64,000 nucleotides of DNA from Nomia melanderi (taxonomy: Eukaryota; Arthropoda; Insecta; Hymenoptera; Halictidae). The DNA lies in contig NC_134999.1 in assembly GCF_051020985.1 (NCBI RefSeq), forward strand, positions 10,602,001-10,666,000, given 5' to 3'. Shown here piece after piece: positions 13,447 through 24,925 of the stretch. Both the position numbers and the translations under genes were made by a program. The notes beneath the pieces were generated by a model. It ran no database searches. It saw only the letters and a program-made list of their open reading frames with translations, and was not told the origin of the DNA. Within the stretch, counting starts at the first letter, position 1. Every line of letters begins with the position of its first letter.

Positions 13447-13830
13447 AAGAAGAAAAGAAAAAAGTGCAGAAGGAGGAGGAGCAGGAGGAGGAGATGGGTG
13501 GAGGAAACTGAGAAGAAAAAAGCGAAGCCCTGCACACCTTATTAAAGAGAACCTGAGAAGAGAAGGCCGGGCGTTGCGCGGTGAACTCCCGCGAGAAAAG
13601 CGAAGGAAAAAAGAAAAGCAGAAGCGGGGAGAAGGAAGGAAGCTCTCGGCTGGGTTTCAGAGCCTGTGTGCACCGCAAACTAACCGCGCACAGTTGCCTT
13701 ATGTACGGAGTCTAAGTAATCCTCGAACCATCAGCTAACTTCTTAACCCTCAAAGTGAAAAGGGCCGCCTGCAGGCGAAGAAGAAGACGACGAAGTAGGA
13801 AAAGAGGAAGAAAGGAGGGACGTAGGGGTT
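13447..13830. repeat. Discontinuous purine-rich tract (GAAGAAAAG / GGAGGAGGAG)
   Basis: Runs of A/G occur at 13447-13500, 13555-13645 and 13765-13830, separated by ordinary GC-rich sequence. All are purine on the plus strand. Confidence 0.75.
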
Positions 13831-14624
13831 TGGGGAGGCCCGCTTTGTCTCCCCGTTTGTTCACCGACTCGGTTCTTTCGCCGCGCGAGAGTTTCCGCGC
13901 GGAAAAGAAATCGTCGATGACTGGAGCCTGGCAAACCCTTTTGCTGCCGAGAGACTTGTTTGCCCTTCTGTACGATCAGTTGACCAAACAACTCGGTCAG
14001 GTCTTGGCTCGCGACGCGTGCACCGAGGAATTCTTCGGCAATCGTGGAATTCCTTTCTGCTGCCGTCATAAAGTCGATTCACCTCGAAGGCCAGCTCCTA
14101 TTTTTCACATGCTTCTTTTTTAGCAACCAGCTATTGTTTGATGAGAATGAAAGGTGGTCCAATATTTTTTATTCGTTTCGGTAAATATTTGTTTCCGGGG
14201 AAGTGAAGGGAACGTTTGAGTAATATTCTTCGTAGAAAACTTATATGGAAAGATGTTCAATGTGTTCGATATGTTTGCTACCAGTGTCTCAAGTTTGTGG
14301 CAATCACCGCACCGTGTTCTGTGTATCGAAAGCCAAATACATTTCACTCCAAATATCATATCAAGTTTCTTTCCTGTATCGTCTTAACACTTCCCAAAAT
14401 GAATGCATAACAATACTGTCGCTATTATCAAGTTATCAGATAATCGCGAAGACAATCATACCCAATTATATATTAATAAAGCAAGTTTGCAGCTTCGAAT
14501 TCCATTTCTCATTAATCCGATCGTCGGGAAACACTTTGTTGTTAGGCTCGGTGAGAAGGGATTAACAAACTAGAACCGGCAATGACGAGGTTCCTGCTTC
14601 GCCGGGGTGTTAAAGGCAACAACC

Positions 14625-14960
14625 CAGAGGACCGAAGAAACGCGACGAAAGAAAACGACGGGGAACCGACGGGAAAGAGACGGGGGAGGGAAAAGTAAAG
14701 TTGCCGGAAGAAGGGGGGAAAGACGTGTACGCGTCAGACGCAATGGTCGGGCAGGGTGAAAGGGTGGCGAGAACAGTGGCGCCACCTCGGCAGAAAGCGG
14801 CAGAGGAGCGAAAGCAAGCAAGCAGGCAGGCAGGCAAGCAAGCAGAGGGTCCTCTCCGTGTGTCCGGGGGTGCGAGAAAGAAAAGGCGAGGCACGCTGGG
14901 CGACGGGGATGGTACGCGGAAGAGGAGAAGGAAAAGAGGTGGTCGTCCTGGTATCGACCG
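14625..14960. repeat. G/A-rich region with AAGC/AGGC tetranucleotide repeat
   Basis: Purine-rich on the plus strand overall. At 14811-14845 there is a run of AAGC and AGGC tetranucleotide units. The long overlapping frames on both strands reflect this composition. Confidence 0.8.
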
Positions 14961-15743
14961 GCTGAAAAAGGGGTGGATTTTTCTACCCCTGGGCGGAGGA
15001 CCAGAACGTTAGAGGGGACGTGTTCTGGACTCGATTGCGGCTGGCCCACCTCTGATCTCCGGCCTCGAAGGAAACCGACCCTCTGCTCGGTTAACTTTCC
15101 CTCTACCCAACTTTCTCGGGCTTATTTGGGGGATGTTCTTTCACTTTCCTCCTATCTCCTTTTTTATTTCCGACCGTTCCACCTTCTACACCGCTCTTCG
15201 TTTCTTCCTCGAATCGATATGGCGGTGGAATAATTTCTTCGCTCGGAACTTCGGCTTAAAATCGTTCTAGAACTGTTATAGTTAAAGACTGGCTTTGGGT
15301 TAGAAATAAGATGTCCGATAGGCTGCTGAGATGATTACTTGTTGAAGAACTTTATTCAAGAACGATCATCTTCGACTCTATTATTTTCACTTGTTCGTGT
15401 CATGAATTATGTTCCATATTCAGTGTTAATTTAAATACTTCAACACTTTTCAAACAACAAATAGAAGAGTTGGGCTATTTAGAAATTAGCTGCCGCAAGA
15501 TGAAACCATATCCTCATTGCTTCCAGCTAGGATATTCGGAAAACCATCAAGTCCAGCCCCAAGGGTGTCCCATCTAGTGGATTGAACCTGAAAAAGTACA
15601 CCGACACGCCCGAGTTCCCATAGGAATAAAGAAAGGGAACGTCGTACGGCGTTCGGGTAGAAGTCCTCGACACCTCTATCTATCCCCTTCTTCGTTTTAT
15701 CGGTGCGTCCGCGAGAACGGTCATCAGAAATTAGATCGAACAC

Positions 15744-15986
15744 AAGGAAAGAAGGAAGGAAGGAAGGAAGGAAGGAAGGGCGGAAGGGAGGAAGGAAGGG
15801 CGGAAGGGAGGAAGGAAGGAAGGAAGGAAGGAAGGAAGGAAGGAAGGAAGGAAGGAAGGAAGGAAGGATGGAAGGATGGAAGGAAGGAAGGAAGGAAGGA
15901 AGGAAGGAAGGAAGGGAGGGAGGGAGGGAGGGAGGGAGGGAGGGAGGAAGGAAAGAAAGAAGGAAGGAAGGAAGGAAGGAAAGCGA
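15744..15986. repeat. (GGAA)n microsatellite with an inner (GGGA)n block
   Basis: About 240 bp of GGAA repeats with GGGC, GGAT and GGAG variants. From 15914 to 15946 the unit becomes GGGA in about eight copies, which meets the simple rule for a G-quadruplex (many GGG runs with 1-nt spacers). The G-rich strand is the template for omb transcription, and the RNA would be (UUCC)n. The long PSFLPSFL/GRKEGRKE frames across it are artefacts. Confidence 0.97.
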
Positions 15987-16864
15987 AGAAACATCGTGCC
16001 GAAGCGGGATCCTCCCGTTTGGTTCGGGCATCGACTCGCGTCCCCATTGGTCGGCAGCCAGCTCACGTGCGAGTCGGCCATAATGCCGTGAACCGGATGA
16101 TGGAAAAGCCACCCTCGATTCGGGCCAATTAGCTTCCGGCCAAGTAAGTGGCAGAGAAAGTCCCCCGGAGGATCCATTTCTTTCGCCGTTCTCTGGCTCG
16201 CGCCAAAGGCCGGGTTTCCTCATGAAATTCCCGACGGTTCTCGACCGCCGGAAAACGCGAGAGAGCCAGCCGAACGTCGAACGAGCAACGACGCTTAATT
16301 CGTTCCGGGAAGGAACGTGAAGAACCTCGCGCGAGCCACGGGAACGCTCGACTTCTCTCCCGCGCCTCTTCCCCGAAGTTAGATCCAATCCGGGGATTAA
16401 TTGGATTCCGGGGAATCGGGCTCGGTGTCAAAGTTTGTTAGACCCGATAAACGGCCTCTTCCGAGTAGTTCGCGCGCCGTTTCCATTCAGTCGAGATTGA
16501 ACCGAGATTCGCGTGGGAGTGAGCCCCGTGATTTTGGCCCTGGTTAATAATCGCGATCGCCTTGCCAAAACGTCACGTTGTAGAACGTGGAACCGTGTTA
16601 CCCGAGCGGAGAACCAGCGACAGTTTCTGCGAATGGCGCGCGATGAATAGACACCGTATTTCAGTTGTTCATTCAGCCGAATGACAAAATGGTCTAGGTT
16701 CCGTTCGCTCGTTACTGAATAGGGTCTTGGTCCGTTATCTTTCAGTCGAAGCTCGAGATCCGCTTCGTTTTCTCGATATCTGCCGCGTGAATTGTTAATG
16801 TTCTGATGGTTTCGAGTAATAACTGGCCACACTTGCTGCTCGTGTTGGGTTTTATGTGCATACC

Positions 16865-17103
16865 GGGTGATTCGAAAATTTGGAGACACATTTGTCGGGA
16901 TCTAATTCTATTTCGTCCGCAAACGAGATTTCTGAACGCATGTAAATGATGTGATGAGATTTTTGGACCATTTCAACCCTTTTTTTTAATTTATATGCTT
17001 CTAAAGTACTCCATTATTTTTAGTACTTATACCTCGAGAAAATAGTGTATTGGTACGCCTGATACATTCTTCTAATAAAAGAATCGCGAAATTCGAATCA
17101 CCC
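16865..17103. mobile_element. MITE-like element with terminal inverted repeats
   Basis: The sequence GGGTGATTCGAA at 16865-16876 is repeated in exact inverted form (TTCGAATCACCC) at 17092-17103. The 239 bp between are AT-rich in the second half and non-coding, which fits a small non-autonomous DNA transposon. No clear target-site duplication was seen outside the repeats, so the superfamily cannot be named and the true ends could lie a few bases further out. Confidence 0.6.
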
Positions 17104-17492
17104 AACTGCTCTTTAAACAATTCCCAGCAATTCAATGTAAATTGATTTACGCTTTCGTTATTTACTTATCTATCCGTCTCACACTGATGTTTACAATAAT
17201 TCGCCCCGTTCAATTGACGTTAAATAAATGAGACAGTGATCAAATTGACAAACGAGAAGACAGTTTATCAAGGAGAAGTAGACAACGGGGTTAAGCGTAG
17301 GTTCCGTCGATCAAATTCGGGCGCGCGTAGCAGATGAAATATTTTATTGAAAACTGCGGGATGTTCGGCATGCTCCTTGGAAGGATATAGATGCCCCGGT
17401 TAATCGTAAATTAGCGGCAGGCCGGTGTCGAGTTAACGGACGACGATAGTACCTATTTACTTTCATTCAGTGATCAAAGAACCGCGTCGAAC

Positions 17493-17507
17493 AGATAACG
17501 CTTATCT
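17493..17507. promoter_or_regulatory. Palindromic GATA-type motif pair
   Basis: The 15-bp sequence AGATAACGCTTATCT holds two AGATAA consensus sites in opposite orientation, three bases apart. GATA factors bind WGATAR, and paired sites are often functional. No other evidence of regulatory function is available from one sequence. Confidence 0.35.
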
Positions 17508-19792
17508 GCCCGCGGCACAGTGGACCCATTCAACTCAGATTTGCGACGAATGGGAATTTCTGCGCAATTCCGTCGTTACGTATGGGGAATCGTCGCGTAA
17601 CGGTCATTAAGATCTCGAGTGGCGGGCTTTTTAATTTCTCTTCAGGATATATTAAGTAACTTTATACACTATCGAGTTCAATATTTATTATTCTGCGATT
17701 AGAAAGCCTATGGTGCTTCTATAATATATGTCCCCGTTCGTCGAGAGTGTTTCTAAGAAAGGGAAGATTGAGCAAAAATGTCGAACTGAAACAACGTTTC
17801 AAGGAAAGTTCGATTGCTTATCGTTTCGTTTACGTTAGCAATGAGTAATTAATTTAATTTGATGAAACAAGTGCCGGTTCTTACAATATCCAGAACAGAC
17901 CGTTGATATTTTCAATAAGTCGAGACGTTTTCGCCGAAAACACCGACTGAAACGCAAGCCCCTAGCGGAGAGAGTGAGAACCGCGCTCGAGAGCGTTGTT
18001 TACTTAACTCGATTTGTCCCCATTGTATCGGGGCAAAGATTGCTGAATAAGTTAATTAGCAAATCGCCGGAAATTAATAATAATGAGGACGGTCGTGACT
18101 CTGTAATTCCCCGTCGACGGACGAAAATTATGAGCCCGTAACCATCGGTCGTCCCGCTCCTGTACTCGCATTCTAAATACGAAACGCGGATCAAACCGCG
18201 AAACATCTTCCTGCCGATCAAAGCACCCTCTTAAGGGGTTAATATTCTCCCCCACCCCGGAGCCACGGTTATTGTCAACGATTTCACATCAGGAAGAAAA
18301 ACGCAGATACCGAGCGATAGAAAAAGATGGCAATTTCCGAAGGGACGGAAAGGAACACCGATCGCTACGCATCCTCCAAAGATCTTTTGTGGCGTATAGA
18401 AAGAGCGAAAGAAGAGAAAAAGGGGGAAAGAAAAACGATAGAAAGAGAAGCAAGCCCCGTCGATCGTCGCGGATCGTCGCGCTGTCGCATGCTTTTCCAG
18501 CAGTCGCTGCGGGGGAAGAGAAAAAATCCGGCGAAGGAAAACGTTAAACGGAAATCAGCCGACCGCTCACAAAGAACTGTCGGTTGTGGGCGGTGACGGC
18601 GGCGGTGGGTAGAGGGGAAAAAAAACCTCTTTGATGGCAGGCACGGCGGTCTCTTCGTCGCTGAAACACGCTCGAAAAGATGGAAAATTCCGTGGGGAGC
18701 CGCGGCGGCGGGTGGGAATGGGGAGTAAGTGTGAAATTGCCGGCGATGCTCTGCGAGAACTGGAATTTCCCTTCCCTACGCGACACCGTTACCGGAATAT
18801 TTCAGAGGGAGGCATGCGGGTTGCGTTTGAAACATCGATGGACTCGATAGAAGGGAGGGAATATTTTCTTGAAATCATTCAACGGAGAAAAGCGACGCAT
18901 TCCGCTATCGGTGAACGTTCCAACGTTGAGAAACGCGAGACTCGATCGACGGGGGTGAACGACGATTGCTCCGGGCACGGCGGACACGAGTTCCGCGAGA
19001 TTCCCTTCTCCTTCGGTTACTGCGCGTGAGCGATTGGCGAACGAGTCTTGTCGCCTGTAAATAAACTGCGTCGCAGATGCAGCAATCGGCCTTTTCCCCG
19101 AACAATTAGTACCCCGGGGACATTAAGCGTGCATCGAGTTATCTAAATGCACTTCGGCATTGTACGCGCTGGCTGGTTCGCTCGCCCGCTCGTTCCACAC
19201 CGCGTCCCCTCCTCGACTTCGCTCATTAGCTAATCAATTACAAATTTGCCCGATACCGAAACAAATAACGTTATTAAACTGGTGGAAAAAGATTCTTTAT
19301 CGGCTGCGCGTGACAAACAAGATAAATGCGCTTGACTGCTCACCGTCGGTTCGCTGATCCGCGTATTACGCAATGATCGAGTTCGCGTTTCTCGATCGTT
19401 GTCGTTTCTAGATAAACGATCTATCGGAAAATCCTGCTGACAGTGGATGCTTTCCTTTTCGGGAGTCTCGGTTCTTTTTTCGAGTCAGCTCGGGGGCGCA
19501 TAATAGCGCCGGATTATTCTTTGCCGGGACTTCTTTCCTAATCGTTTCTCGATCGCGATAACAGTTTCCCGGCCAGTTTCCCGGCGAAACAACCGTCCGG
19601 AACCGCACCCGCCCCGCTGGGGATCTTGGTGACCAACAATGGTGCTGATTGAAACCAATTATCGGACCTTTCTTCCTACTACTTTTTAACTCGCCGCCGA
19701 GCCGTGCAGCGCCGCGGTGACACCCTTGGCCGCGGCTTTCGCTTCAGATCCCGCAACCCTGTGATTTTCACGGGGTGACGGGGTCAAATGTA

Positions 19793-19915
19793 AAAAGGGG
19801 AGAAAAAATAAAAAAAAAAGACGGGGGAGAGAAAGAAGGAAGGAACGTGGCGGGCGGACGGATAGACGAGGCGGGTAGAGGGGTGGAGAGGGAGGAAAAC
19901 AAGGGACGGAAGGAG
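19793..19915. repeat. Purine-rich low-complexity tract
   Basis: A-rich then G/A-rich DNA on the plus strand (AAAAAAAAAGACGGGGG, GGGAGGAAAAC-like words). No coding meaning. Confidence 0.75.
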
Positions 19916-20389
19916 AATTCCTGAATGCTGCGAACGACCGAGAACCACCCCCTTCGTTTCCAAGTCCGCTTTGTCCACCCCCGGAGCAACCCTCGCGGCT
20001 GGTAATAGACCGCCGCTTTTTTCGAATACCAATGAGCTCGTGGGCCAAATGTTTTCTCCGGACCGCAGCCCCGACGCTGACCAGTCACTATTCCACTCCA
20101 TTGATTTCCGACGCGAGCTAATTTTTTTATGTTCCCTGAAGATCGGGTTTTTGCTTTTTTTTTTAGACAATTTTTTATCGTCTTTCATTTGTAATTGCGC
20201 CATCGGTGATATCTCGGTGGATAGAACGAATGGTAAATATTAACCGCGAGAACGGCGCTCTATGCGGAGACTACCGAAAAACGATAACCATGTCTGCCCA
20301 TAAGACTGTTTACAATTTCCTGTTAGACAATATTTAATTCCTACCGCTGCGGTTGTGGGAAGAGGTGGCACAAACCGTGGCCCCGAGGA

Positions 20390-20560
20390 AGTAGAAAGGA
20401 AAAAGAACAAACAGTGCTTCCGCATTTAAATGCAAAAAACTAGCTTCGACCGTTTATCTCAAAAAGAGTGGGAGAGAAAAGAGGAGGGATAGGAGTGAGC
20501 GAGGAAGGAGAGTCGTAGTGCCGACAAAAAGGAGGCAAGGGAAAAAGAGGAGGCCACAGC
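20390..20560. repeat. Purine-rich low-complexity tract
   Basis: Degenerate A/G-rich run on the plus strand (GAGAGAAAAGAGGAGGG, GGAAAAAGAGGAGG). A smaller related run (GAGAAAGAGAGAAAGAGAGA) follows at about 20748-20785. Confidence 0.7.
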
Positions 20561-23500
20561 TCGTTAACAATTAAAGCGTTGACAGAGAGTTACAAGGCGT
20601 CCGTTTCGAGCGAGGGCCACGAGTTTCCAGAAGGATCGTCCGAAAATGATCGTAAATATGGATAGCCGACGCTCGTAAAGAAGATAAATAGGAAGGGCGA
20701 AAGATCGGGAATTGAAGCGTGCATTAAGCGTCCCCGTGGCTGAGGCGAGAAAGAGAGAAAGAGAGACAAAGAAGAAGAGAGTGACGTCGACACTGCTTCA
20801 GCCACAGTTTTTTCGTCGTCTCCTCCTTCCCTAACGATGAAGTTTCGTGGCACCGATTTATCGTTCCCCGGTATCCGTGACCTCTGGAGGTAGGGGACAG
20901 ACGAACGTTCGGATAACCTCAAAGTTCAGAACGCTCTATCACAATCTGTCTCAATAACTCGGCGGCCGAGAGATGCGCGCGCCTGTCCGCTCGTAATTGA
21001 CGTGTCCACTGCTTTTTTTCTTTCGTTTCATGGGAATGAACGATTTTTATCGGAACACAGAAACTCCCCCGAGACTTTTGAACTCGGGGTATACGGTTTC
21101 CTTGGTGAAAAAGTAACTAGGGATGCTGAACGCGTAAAAAACGTAGTAAACGTAGGTTTTAATGGTGAATGATGGTTGTAGGAGTCTCTATTGAGCATTT
21201 GGGAATGGGACAGTTAGGGTTTGAACAGCTGATGTCTTATATTGGAGTTAGATAGAACTAAGGATAGCTCTATGTCCCTAATAAGAGGTCTAGCTACTTT
21301 GTTTCTCAAAGAAGTTTGAAGGCATTTATCAAAGGCAGGTCTACCTTAATTTTATTACCGAACTACGAATTTTTATATAAAATAAAACTTCCATAACATA
21401 GTTTAACACAAACTAATTATAGCAGCCTACTATCGAAACAAAAACATCACTGAAATCATACATAACACCTATCTTACAAACGAGGACGTTTCTAATAAAA
21501 TTGACACCTATAAATTAAAGGGACCAGAAATTATAGCAAAAACTCAGTTAACGATTTGATGTTCGCTAACTCCGGTCCACGGTAGACGGCCGGGAGTCCC
21601 ATGGAGGCCGACACGGACCAGGAAACCGTGGACGTGTGTAATTAAACGTGTTTGCTGAGGTGCCCGCGGAGTGGCACAAAAGGTGTCCGCGGGTCCGAGG
21701 AAGCGCGCGAGACCCAGGCCCCGGTAGGAAAGTAGAGGTATACGAGCCGTGCAAACAACGGCTGTCTCCCACGGAGGCAGTAAGTGAGTCGGTCGTACGA
21801 AAACATTCGAACGACAAACAGCAAGGAGTCGCGTTTCGTCCGACTGTCGTTCGACGGTTCGTTAATGGAGTTTGCGCGGCGGTCCCTCTGATGTCCGATC
21901 GTCGAATCGGACCGTGTCCCCAGGGTCCTCCGAGAAAAGGGGGTCGCGGGTGCTTGACACAAAGGGGTGGGCAAACAGGACCGGCCAGGCTTCAAAACTG
22001 TCAGCTCCTGGGTTTTTGATCGATGCCCACGGTAGGGACATTTTTCTGGGGAATCTTGGGGCAACCCGATACTAGGGAACAAGCAACATAGGGACTTCGA
22101 TATTTTTTAAAAGATTCTTCAAGGTTCTTGATGCTTTTTTATATTTATACTGGATTGTAAAACAGTAAAATTGTTTCTTTTTTCTACCATGAATTGCTTC
22201 GTTTCCCCATGAGATATTTTAGTTAATTTTGCATTGAAATTTATGTAAATTGATGGAAGAAATATAGTAGGTTTATAAGAAAAGATCTGTAAGTCATTGG
22301 AAGATCATAAGATAGCTCTGAATGAAATTGGTACGTTTATTACTTTACATCGTCGGATCGAATACTTTTTTTATGCGAAAGTAGGTTAAGATAAATGAAT
22401 TGTGCATGCTCTAGTGAATAAATGGGAGATAGAGGATGTGCGGGACGAGTGAACTCGTCTTTGGCGGTTAATAGGTTAATCCCATCGCTAGCCGCGTCTT
22501 TAGAGGAGCGGAACGTTCGAGGCGTAAGTGAAAACAGTAGTCGCGATCGAATTCGAAAAAATCCTGGTTCCATTATTGCGTCGACTAATGGCCGACGACG
22601 GTAACCGCGGCCACGGAATGGAGGCTACGCGTGGAATCCGAAGGATCCCGATGAAAATCCCCTTCAGAACCGTCGATGTCGGGATTTCTTCGAAAGGCTC
22701 GAAGGCCGGCGGAGTCTGTCTCCGTCCTCCCGGCAGTTCCAATTTTTACAGTTTCGATTCTAGCCATTTTATTTCGCCTGGCTGACTCATCTCACGGGGC
22801 CAACGACCCAAAAGCCGCCATTCTTCCCTCGAAAGACGAACATTCTTGATGTACTACTTTATTGTGACAGCGTACGACGCCATCTTGAACTTCTCTGCGC
22901 TTCATACCTTTATCTACGTTGAATAGCGCAAGACATTTCACGAAAGGACAGAAGTTTCAACTCTGGCGGTTGAGATATCCTAAAACTAAGCAAACCCTCG
23001 AGACTTAACAACACATCTACCTTCGTGATCATTTGTTCCTAATGTTCATTTTGAGAAATATCTTTCTACCATTTCGATAGAAATTAGCTAGTTAGGGGTT
23101 CCGAGTGACCGCGAATGCGTCGAATGTTGCGAAGCCGGAAATCCACGAACTGGCGAGTTCCGCGTAGTCGGGTGGCGCCGAACGGGGTCCGCAGGAACCG
23201 CCGGCCCAGACGTCTATATCGCGCGGGAAAAGAGAAAGATAGAAGGGGCCGCATTATGTTTCGGTAATTGGCCGGATCCAGCGATGTTTTCAATTTGCTC
23301 AAAGGCGCCGCTTGTGCGGGACCCAAGTTGGCGTAGGTGGCCGAAAAGGGAGGGCCCGGCTATGAAAAAACCGGGGCACACGCGTTCCCGGCCGTACGGA
23401 CACTAGGAGGCGTTCCACTGTTCCTTGATTTCGCGAGAAACTACGCGAAAACTTTCATTACTCATATGAATTTCTGTTCACTAATTAGTCTGACTTTTTT

Positions 23501-24856
23501 TCTGTTATCTTTGTGCCGGCTGTTTACTAGAAAGCAGATTTGTGATGTCGTGTTTATTAATATTACTCCTATTGTTTGAAAAGAGTATAATGATGTGCTA
23601 CTATTAAATAAAACGATTGAAAGGTCAATAGTTAAGAAGATAAAACTTTGTGAAACATTGTCCTTCGATTTTCAACCAGTTTCACTCGAAACAGAGATAT
23701 ATCTCGGTCGAAATTGCAGAGTCACTCTATGCAATCTACATACATGCCAGAGATTACTAAATTTTACGAGTAACGATCTATTTGTTGTGCCCGCGTGATG
23801 CGCTTGTTTTCGTCGCGATCGATCCGCTTCTATTCCGGCGGCAACGGGTCTCCATCGATTTCCGCTTCTTCCTCTCAAAATAACCACGCAAACTCGAAAT
23901 AACTGATTCAACGTTATAAACAGCGATCTCCCGTCCTGCCGGCTCGATAAACTCGATACACTCTATAAATAACAATACTCTATAGACGACCACAATAGAG
24001 TCGACGTGTGCATGTAAACACCGGCGCGATGCAAATCAGGCTATAAACTTCGTTCCCGCGGAGAGAACGCGCCTTCTCCTTGTTTCCACGTTGCGTGCCG
24101 ACGAAGTTCACGGGAAGTTCCCCGCGAAACGGATTCGAGCCTCCACTCGACTAGTTTCTTCGACGTAACAATGTTTTTGTTTCTTCGTGAAAACTTTCTT
24201 TTTTGTTGAACCCTTCTTCACGCTATCCGTCGTACACGGAATTGAACGAAACTTTCGATTCTCGATGCGTTTTCAACCCGAAGAATGTATAATTATAACA
24301 ATGACAATGAATGTTTATTGCAGGTAATGTTACTGAAACTGTAAAAAACAAAATGAAAGAGTTGCGAATAAATTTTATGCTTTTTGCATTAATATAATTC
24401 ATTTTATATATAGAAAATATTAATATTATTAACCGTTAGGTACTCAGTTACTTAAACAGTAGTTTAATTCATACTATACATTATTTTTTAGCTGATTATA
24501 TAACTAAGAAGCTTTTATTCAATGGCATTCGTTTATATTGTACTGATAATCGCAAAGTAAATATTCTTTGTTGCCCATTATTTTCTTGTTTTCTCTGTAT
24601 TACGGTATACGATCGAATATTTTTCAGTGTTCGAAGATTTGGTTACAGAGCGGCGAACGAAATCCGTACAGAATCGTCGAAAGAGATTCGTCAACTACGG
24701 AGAACAGTCGGAATGGAAGCGGGTGATGGTACGCGTGGCAAGATTGGTCGAGTGACGAGAGCAGCGGAGACAAAAGGCGTCCGGGCAATCTCGTGATTGT
24801 CGGCTATCGTCACCCGGAGGTGGCTCTGATAGAAATTATGATTGGCGGACTGATCG

Positions 24857-24925
24857 ACGGGGAGAGAGAAAAAGAGAGGGAAAAAGAGAGAGAAACGGAG
24901 GGACAGAGAAAGGGAAAGAACGAAT
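24857..24925. repeat. GAGAAA low-complexity tract
   Basis: Repeats of GAGAGAAAAAGAGAGGG type on the plus strand, about 70 bp. Encoded frames (E-R-E-K-E-R-E-K) are artefacts. Confidence 0.85.

Larger units (their letters stand above)
9446..16864. other. Intronic block: AT-rich start, then a series of purine tracts
   Basis: The first part (9600-10130, 10600-10920) is AT-rich and featureless. From 11.2 kb on, GC-rich DNA is interrupted by long runs that are purine on the plus strand, listed separately. AT-rich pockets occur at 11960-12300, 13200-13430, 14120-14560 and 15240-15480. A pyrimidine-rich stretch sits at 11730-11815. No gene was recognised. Confidence 0.7.

Noticed and set aside
15486..16388. 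300-residue open frame on the minus strand (and relatives on both strands)
   Set aside because: It is produced by the (GGAA)n repeat, which lacks stops in several frames. The peptide is a P-S-F-L repeat flanked by unrelated sequence.
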